Positions 57,282 through 64,000 of a stretch of DNA of 64,000 nucleotides are shown here, in pieces. The DNA is from Phytophthora hibernalis. Taxonomy: Eukaryota > Oomycota > Peronosporomycetes > Peronosporales > Peronosporaceae. A program made the translations under genes and the position numbers. Positions within the stretch are counted from its first letter, which is position 1. Each line of letters begins with the position of its first letter. The notes under the pieces were generated by a model that saw only the letters and a program-made list of their open reading frames with translations, was not told where the DNA came from and ran no database searches. The stretch lies in the NCBI GenBank assembly GCA_012656075.1, contig JAAKBF010000010.1, positions 186,001-250,000 on the forward strand. Reading direction: 5' to 3'.

Positions 57282-58867
57282 CTATAGCTCTTCGTGAGCA
57301 CCTGCGGGTGTAGCAGCTTCTTCCTGCAGAGCAACAATTTCCAAGATTCGAGTGATATGCTCCAGGACAATCTCTCCAACGATTTCTGGGGAGTATTTGG
57401 CGACCATGTCTTCCCTCGCTCGCTTGCCTTTCGCCGCTGCTTCCTGCGATTAACAATTAACAGCAAGACATCGTCAGACTACAAGCTGCAAAAACGAATC
57501 ACACTTCATACGCCATACCTCAGGATGCTCCTTCACACGAAGCAGCAACTCTTTCAGATGCTCCAGAGAGGGCTCGGCCCACATGTGACCTCGAAATGCT
57601 CCTTCCGGAATCTACACGAATATCCAGACACTCAGCCACCAATCCATTTAAGAAAACTGGTGTGCAGCTTACCTCAACAAGTCCGTCAATCTTAAGCGGG
57701 TACGAGTTTTCCTCCGTCATATATTCCGTAGTGCCGCTCCAAAAGTAGCAATCACAGGCCGCTCCATAGCCATAGCCTCGACATGCGGCCGGCCCCATCC
57801 TTCACCACGAGACGGCAGGACAAACGCGCTCGCAGCCTTATACAATGCCAGCATCGCCTCTTGCGGGATGTGCGGTGGCAACACGTGAAGGTGAGGCAGC
57901 TCATTGAGTTTCTTGCCCACGGCTTCCACCGCAAACTTTTCAATATTGTTCATAAAGTCACCGGCCGACGACGACGTGCTGTGATACCCATTCGTCAGCA
58001 GCACAAGCACCACATCCTCATGAGCCTCAAAAGTCTGGAAGTAAGCGGTCAACAACACCTTCCACGCCTTCCTCTCCTCCCACTTGAAAATGGACAAGTA
58101 CACAGTCGTGTGCTCCGTCAGCTCAAACTGCGTCTCGCTCGCGAGATCGTACGGCGTCTCCACCTTCTCGGGGTCAAAAAGGCCACATCCACCACCTCGG
58201 GCACAACTTTGATCGCTTCCGGTCTCACTCCTCCATCCACGAAAACCTTCTCCTGGAACTTGGTCGGCACCCAGATCTCGTGCATCTTGTTCATCCTGTC
58301 AGGCCACCCTTTGGGCACTCGGTCCGTCTCGAACATGGTCCTTCCGACCGTGTACTGCGCCCCATCGGGCGGACACTTGGACGTCATGTAGTGTGCGGGC
58401 TCCCACGCCCCCGGCTCCGAATGGCAGATGGCGAGTGCAATCTTCCGGTGCTTGAGTCTCCAGGAAACGTCTCGTTCCTGGATCCAGTGCAGCTCCAGCG
58501 TCGACTTCATGCTCTCGGACAGGTCCTTGATGAAGGAGGGGTTCAGGGAGTCCCCGTGCTGCGTAATGAACAGCTCAAAAGGCTGCTGCATTGGTACATC
58601 ACCCTGGTCAACAGTTTCTGCTTCATTAGAGGACGAAATTGATTGTTTTGGGGCAGATGTCGACCATTTCGACAGTGCAGCGTCCACTGCCACTACATAT
58701 GACTGCGCTTCGCTGCAGTAGCCGCCGCCGCTGAGGAAAGGCGCATACCACAATACAGCAGGAGGTTCTACCTCACTGCTGGAGGAGTAGGGGCGTCCAA
58801 AAGCGTCTGTGGACGTCGCTAGAAGCGTCCACAGAGCGAGGAAGAGGTGCATCATGTTGGTGTTCAT
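57282..58867 (-). CDS. GT4-family glycosyltransferase with signal peptide
   Basis: Exons 58867-57673, 57611-57519 and 57443-57282, about 483 aa after restoring two T losses (58176-58180 and 57741-57744). The N-terminus (MNTNMMHLFLALWTLLA, then small residues) is a signal peptide or membrane anchor, so the enzyme should face the secretory lumen. The GT-B fold donor site is typical of GT4: VLPSRGEGWGRPHVEAMAMERPVIAT with the E-x7-E arrangement, followed by WSGTTEYM and NSYPL. An N-terminal GGGYCSEA loop resembles the acceptor-side Gly loop. The sugar and acceptor are unknown; a role in protein or cell-wall glycosylation is inferred. It is tandem with the E2 gene downstream of it in plus coordinates (93 bp). 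Confidence 0.82.
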
Positions 58868-58960
58868 TTGGATTGAAAAGTCATGTTAGGAAGGTAATAT
58901 TTCGGGAAATGTCAGGTTGGTGATTTTTGAAAAATGTTGAGAGACCGTCAAGACCCTAAG

Positions 58961-59587
58961 TTAGGACGCGTACTGGTTGGTCCAGTCCTGCGCCGTCTTG
59001 TCGAAGTCGGCCTTGTTCTCGTGCATCTGCTTGGCGATTTCAGGCTCCAGTGGGTTGTCCATGTCTGGCTGCTCCAGGATCTGCTTGATGGCAGTGAGGC
59101 AGTGCATCACATTGAGCGTCGGACCCCAATTCTGCAAAAGTGACAATAGCATGAGTACATCTCAAAGTCTCTACTATATGTATTGCTAGGTACCTCATTG
59201 ATGATGTCGGCGCAGATCTCGCCCGACTGCGACTTGACGTTCGGGTGGTACACACGTGTGAGGAAGCGCACCTTGGGGGCCTTGAACGGGTACTCGCTCG
59301 GGAACTGCAGGTCCAAGTTGAAGACGCCGCCCGAGTACGGCGAGTTCTCCTGCAATAGCAACAGTGAGGTCTTGTACCCCTTCATGTATTGTCTCTTGCT
59401 GGACATACAGGGCCAGCAAGCATGGCGTTCCAGTGCATGAGGTCGTCGTCTACAGCGCTGACGGTGCACCAGTCGGGCGAGTTCTTCTCAAACTCGGCGA
59501 GTTCCTACAGTAGACAATTGATTAACAGTTGGTTGGGGTATCAGGTGTATTGCAAGTCGGACGCACTTTAGTGAGACGGCGAGCCAT
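58961..59587 (-). CDS. Ubiquitin-conjugating enzyme E2
   Basis: Four exons (59587-59567, 59504-59409, 59349-59194, 59131-58961) encode exactly 147 residues, the size of UBCH5-type E2 enzymes, with no frame errors. The first exon encodes only seven residues (MARRLTK). The UBC fold is complete: PSEYPFKAPKVRF, the YHPN turn, the catalytic Cys in GEICADI followed by NENWGPTLNV, and a C-terminal helix ending DWTNQYAS. The active-site surroundings differ slightly from UBCH5 (GEICADI instead of NICLDIL), so I do not assign a subfamily; UBE2D/E-like is the best guess. It transfers ubiquitin from E1 to E3-bound substrates. Divergent from the LRR gene (246 bp between starts). Confidence 0.9.
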
Positions 59588-59832
59588 TGTCTATAGACTG
59601 AAGGAGGGAGTGTCGCGTGCGATGCTAATCGAGAAGTGAGGAGGAACTTGTCGGGTGAGATTCACTGTGCGACGAGATGAGCTAAGCTACAAATAGGTTC
59701 TAGGATCGCTATTTCTAGAGTGACGTGCACCACACAATCTGAGGACGGTCTGAGTCAGCCGTTACGTTTGACGTCTCTTGGTGCGCACAAGTCGCAGATC
59801 GGGGAACTCGTATTGCTCCGTCCACTGCGCTA

Positions 59833-62800
59833 ATGGCCGATTCATCCAGCTACAGTCGGCAGTTCGTGCTACGGCAGCCTCCTACAGCCAGGAAAGTGCT
59901 TGCAGTGGACAATTCCAACGTCAGGAAGCGCTGTAGACCAAAAGATACGCAAAATGCCTCGTCTCACAAGACACTAATGGACGCCTTCAAGCAGCACGGC
60001 ACGCGGTTGTGTGACGGCTCGAGGCTTAACGCTGTGGGAAAAGGGATTTATGTACTGGGACGCGTACCCTCCACTGTATGTGCAGGCGTCACGGCGCTGT
60101 ATCTGAGCCAGAACAACCTGCGCAGCTTGGCTGGGGTGGAGCAGTTTGTAGCGGTGCGGCTGCTGTCCGTGGGTGGCAACTTGGTCGCGTCTGACAAGGA
60201 AGTGATGAGGCTTTCACAGCTCCCACAGCTGCACAATTTGAACTTGATGGGGAACCCGCTGTGCGACCAGCCCAACTACCGACTGCGAGTGGTGGCAGTG
60301 CTGAACAAGCTGCAGGTGCTGGACAACTGCGACATCACTAGGAAGGAGAGACAGGCGGCGCCGCAGATTGCAGTCCAGGACGATGCACTCAGAGCGATGG
60401 TCACGCAGAATCATTTGGACATCCACAAGCTGCAGCGAATTGCTAAACTGATTTCACTGCACAAGGAGTTTTACGGCCGCGTGATGGCGGGCGTAGCGGC
60501 TGGACGATTCGATCGGGTGCCGAGTCCGAGCGACGTGGCGTGCAATGTGCAATTGCTGCTGCGTTTGTGGAGATATATGGACGCGCTGTCGGAACAGGAG
60601 CAGGAGGTGCTGCAACTGCAAATGCTGACGATTGTCACTGAACGCACGCAAAGTTGGCAGACCACCCGAAGGTGAAAGCGAAAGAGTACTTGCTGAAACT
60701 CGCGAATGGATCTTCACCGCGCGCTCAACGACAGGATGGCGCCTTGAATGACATCAAGCAACGATGTGCGGCGTGGGAGGAAGCGTACGGGAACGTCATC
60801 GCTCTACAACAGAAGACGATTGCAAATTTGCGTGCAGTGTGCGAGAAGAACCGCAGAGAGATGGTGGAATTTCTTAAAGAATTATTGTCGATGGACCCGA
60901 GGCAGCGAAAAAGACTGGTTGGGAATCCGTTCGTGCAACGGCCAGTAGATAAACTTGAAACGAAGCCGCCACCACGTCAGAATTTAACTCAAACGAGGGT
61001 ATGGGAGGAGTCACATATTATCGAGAAGCAACGTTCAAGCGGAAGTGGAGATTTGCGATCTAGCCACCATCAGCTCCCGCCTCAACAGCAAGATCCTGAC
61101 ACCTGGGACCGGCAAGGAGAAGCTAGAATTCCTCCCCACCATCGTTTACTGAGCACTTATCCCCACCCGAAAGAAGGAAGAACGAAGCAACAGAGAGTCG
61201 ATACTCACGTGCCCAAGAAGCACCAGCACACTGTACGCGAGATCGAAAGATGAACATTCGCAGTGGTGAATTTGCTAATAAGTCTCTCGGAGAAGCCATT
61301 CACAGTTTCAAGCTGAGAGATTCGGTACCAGCTCCACCTGTCAAACCAACAGGAGCCATGCCATTACCGGGTAAAATCCCGCAAGTCCATAGCGTTTACA
61401 CTCTCCGCCAGCAGAACGATATTCCATTACCTCCGGACTTGATCGAGAGACAGCGTCCTCCGCGGAATGGAGATCAACGTCTGCAGTCATCCGCTCACTT
61501 TCGGAATGACACTCGTGAGTTGAATAGAAATCGCCTCGACACAGAAGCTGCAACTGAGATCAGCTGTAACCAGCGTCGAGTATCGTCCACTTTCACCCGA
61601 GAAGACCTAGATATGACAAGTATCAGCGCGATAAGCCATGCATCTTCATCATCCCCACGAACCCGCCGTTCCCACGAGGAAATTTATGTTCCTGTCGCCA
61701 AGAGCCCACCTAATCCGCTGAGTGAAGTGTCTGCGTTTCCACCACCCAGTCGATCACTACAAGACACTCAGCGATCTCAAACCTCTCATCAAAGGCCCCC
61801 GAGAAACAGACTATTACCGCACCGATTAATGATGGCCGCCTCCAGGAGCTTGAGCAACGAGAAGAAAAGTACATTCGGGCATTGATGCAGTCCGAACAGA
61901 GGGAGCTTGACTTGAGAAATAACCTGTCTGGCGTTCAGCGGAAATTAACTTCTTATCAGCGAACGCTAACACAGCAACTGCACGAGCGTGAAGCAATCAA
62001 AGAGGAAATGGACCAGCGCACCATAGCCATCGCAGCGCCCAAGATCATCAAGCGGTTCTTTATCAAATGGATTCAATTCTACAATTGGTCACAACAGGTC
62101 AAGCACGTCCAGATGAAGCGCTGTTTTATTGTGCAACATAATCGATTTTGGATTTGGAGAAGGAAGGTGTGGATGCAGCAAGAGCTGAGATCATGCTTGA
62201 AGAAACAAAAACTTCGTGCACGAAAGCTTCATTTCAGCGAGTGGGTAAATTTTACCAGAGTGAGCATCATTGCAAAACGCACTGCCATGATGCGAGAAGC
62301 CAGATTTTTTAAATGTGTTTTTCGTGCATGGATTGACGGTGTTGGTTCACTAAAACGTGAGAAGCAATTTCAGCAACAACAGCAAAATGGTATGGTACAT
62401 CGGACACAACGCACATGCTTACGTGAATGGAGGCGAATATCAAGGCACAAGAAAGCGCTGACGAAGGTGCAAGACTTGCGCTGGCAGGATTCCATTATAG
62501 TCAATAAACAGGTTGTATTCTGGAGTTGGAAGCTGTTTCTCTACTCGATAGCTCGCCCCATTCAAGAACGCTCAGCACAACTTCAATATCGAGTAAAAGG
62601 CAGACAAACACGTTTGCACTTCCGTGAATGGTGCAAGTTGGTTAAGATTGACAAGATACATAATTTCAGGCTTCGCCGACGTGTTTGGAGACGGTGGACT
62701 GATTGGCGTCGGCGTGTCGAATCCGAGAAACATGCTGCTCATAAAGAGAAGATCGCGGTAGTAAAAGTGTTCATTACCGCTTGGCATGTTACTGCGTCCG

Positions 62801-64000
62801 AGCAGGCTACATCGAGGCGATCTCTGAATCTGGCCAAAAGGTATGTGAATCGCCACCGTCTTCGAAAACTCTGGGTCTACTGGAAGTATTTTTCCATGAC
62901 CAAGAGAAAATATACACAAGACTCTACGAAAGCTCTGAAGCACTACTTTATCAAGATTTTGCGAGCTTCCTGGGGGTTGTGGAAAGACCGAACACATGCC
63001 AACTTGCAGAGAGCCAAAACCAAGAAGTTTGGGACTATTCAGCGCCATTTTGACGCATTTCGAACTGGAATTCGACTGGTAAGAGCTCAAAAAGCGAGGG
63101 CCAGAATGCTAGCACACGTTGAGAAGCGACAACAACGGTCCCTTCTCCGACGAATCGTTGGAGGCTGGCGAGGTTACACTTTGAGTAAGAAGCGCTGCAA
63201 GCAAAATGGCCAGGTGGTGGCAAATCAACGAAAACAAGGAATCCTGAATGGTGTTTGGCGACACTGGAGATCAATCAACCTGGAAAATTGCATCACCAGA
63301 TGAAAATCCTACAGAAAAGCTACGACACCGCAGTACACGAAAAGCATGAGCTCGAGGCTCATCTACAGGCTGCAAAGGACACCGCAGTATCTCTGTCAGA
63401 CCAGATTGAAATCCTTCACGAGCACTCTAAAGGTGATGATAAACAGGTTGAAACAATGGAACAGAGACTGCGTCTCTGTGAGGAGCGTAATGCTTCCCTA
63501 AAAAAGAGCTCAAAGGTGCTAGAGGAGCCATTGAGCGCGAGCGGCATGCGTGGGAAGAAGCTTTATGTGACGAGGAAGAGAAACGAGAGAGCGACAGTAT
63601 AAAATATCGATCACTAGCTCAGGATAACCAGATGCTTCAAGTTCAAGCGATTGAGCTGAGAAGAGAGCTGGAAGCGGAAAAAGCAAAGCTGGTTGAAGCA
63701 GAAAAGGTCAATGAGGATCTACGGGCTGCTTCAGAGAAGGCATCCGATTGTCACCATGAAGAGTTTGCTGCTGCTGTGGAGAAACAGAAAAAGCTGGAGC
63801 AAGAGATAGCTCAGCTTCGTGTTCATTTGAAAGAACAAGAAGTGGAGCGTGAAGACACTGCTAATCGTCTGCAAGAGTACGAAAAACGCATTGCCAGCAC
63901 TTGCGAAGAAATGAACGACCACGAGCAAGCACATGGACGTGAAAATGAACGCATACGCAACGAGTGCGCAAACATCGAGGCGAAGTGGAAAGAGGAGCAG
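59833..64000 (+). CDS. LRR - SFI1-like repeat - coiled-coil protein, probably basal body/centrosome; runs off the window
   Basis: No intron is seen in 4.2 kb; at least 1,390 residues. Residues 85-190 hold SDS22-type leucine-rich repeats with an LRR cap (NPLCDQPNYRLRVVAVLNKLQVLDN), as in many ciliary LRR proteins. A disordered Pro/Gln/Ser-rich segment (61000-61800) follows. Then come a dozen or more SFI1-like motifs spaced 25-40 residues, each with a hydrophobic-x-x-W core (FIKWIQFYNW, HFSEWVNFT, VFRAWIDG, LREWRRIS, FREWCKL, VWRRWTDW, FITAWHVT, VWRHWRSI), which in SFI1 bind centrin. A long coiled coil continues to the right edge. Five one-base losses must be assumed (near 60651, 61247, 61792, 63284, 63525), each shifting the frame the same way. 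Confidence 0.78.

Noticed and set aside
57783..58391. 202-codon plus-strand open frame inside the GT4 gene
   Set aside because: Antisense shadow of the glycosyltransferase. The minus strand carries the GT4 motifs.
1..64000. CRISPR arrays, rRNA or tRNA genes, prokaryotic operons
   Set aside because: No regularly spaced repeats, no recognisable rRNA or tRNA core sequences, and spliced eukaryotic genes throughout.

Overview
The window looks like nuclear DNA of an oomycete, most likely of the Peronosporales (Phytophthora or a relative). The evidence is genes with short GT-AG introns of about 50-120 nt, very small intergenic gaps, Ty3/gypsy and hAT remnants of the kind common in that group, and an oomycete-type multipass membrane protein. 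A basal-body-type gene (LRR plus SFI1-like repeats) suggests a flagellate life stage. No rRNA, tRNA or CRISPR was recognised, and no RXLR- or Crinkler-type effector.

Positions 1 to about 24,100 are repeat-rich and hold no convincing host gene. They contain Ty3/gypsy gag-protease (1-1,500, minus) and pol fragments (16,750-18,660 plus; 20,790-21,348 plus; 22,656-23,850 minus). There are two hAT relics (8,460-10,121 plus, nearly open and with introns; 19,480-20,340 minus) and a small DDE remnant (about 13,600-13,850). Several non-autonomous elements are present. A Tc1/mariner-like element (7,146-7,971) sits in a repeat whose uninterrupted paralogue is 2.7 kb away. TTAA-flanked, piggyBac-like MITEs lie at 21,425-21,761 (old inverted copy at 5,482-5,826) and 15,913-16,199, with a weaker candidate at 11,141-11,452.

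From 24,258 to the right edge the character changes abruptly to GC-richer, densely packed housekeeping genes. In order they are: tRNA t6A dehydratase (TCD type, plus); phosphoglycolate/nitrophenyl phosphatase (plus); a lysine-rich coiled-coil protein (minus); Arp2/3 subunit ARPC1 (plus); a SET-domain methyltransferase (minus); a pogo-transposase-derived protein (plus); an acidic PH-like protein (minus); RNase P subunit RPP40 (plus); Ski-complex SKI3/TTC37 (minus); a double HtrA/Nma111 protease (plus); a multipass membrane protein (plus); a 23-residue-repeat STPR-like protein (plus); exocyst Sec8 (minus); a small ankyrin protein (plus); a TruA-type pseudouridine synthase (plus); a secretory-pathway GT4 glycosyltransferase (minus); a ubiquitin E2 (minus); and a long LRR/SFI1/coiled-coil protein that runs off the right edge (plus). 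Neighbours are mostly divergent or convergent pairs separated by 60-350 bp. They form no single pathway, although two RNA-decay/RNA-processing genes (RPP40, SKI3) are adjacent.

The most general observation is that many of these conserved genes are each broken by isolated one-base frame changes, nearly all apparent one-base losses in homopolymer runs. I infer that the sequence carries uncorrected homopolymer-length errors and that these genes are intact in the organism. Gene models below therefore state where the frame must be shifted. No clear new defence or metabolic system was found. The best candidates for new biology are the LRR-SFI1 protein, the domesticated pogo gene, the STPR-like protein and the paired MITE/empty-site configuration.
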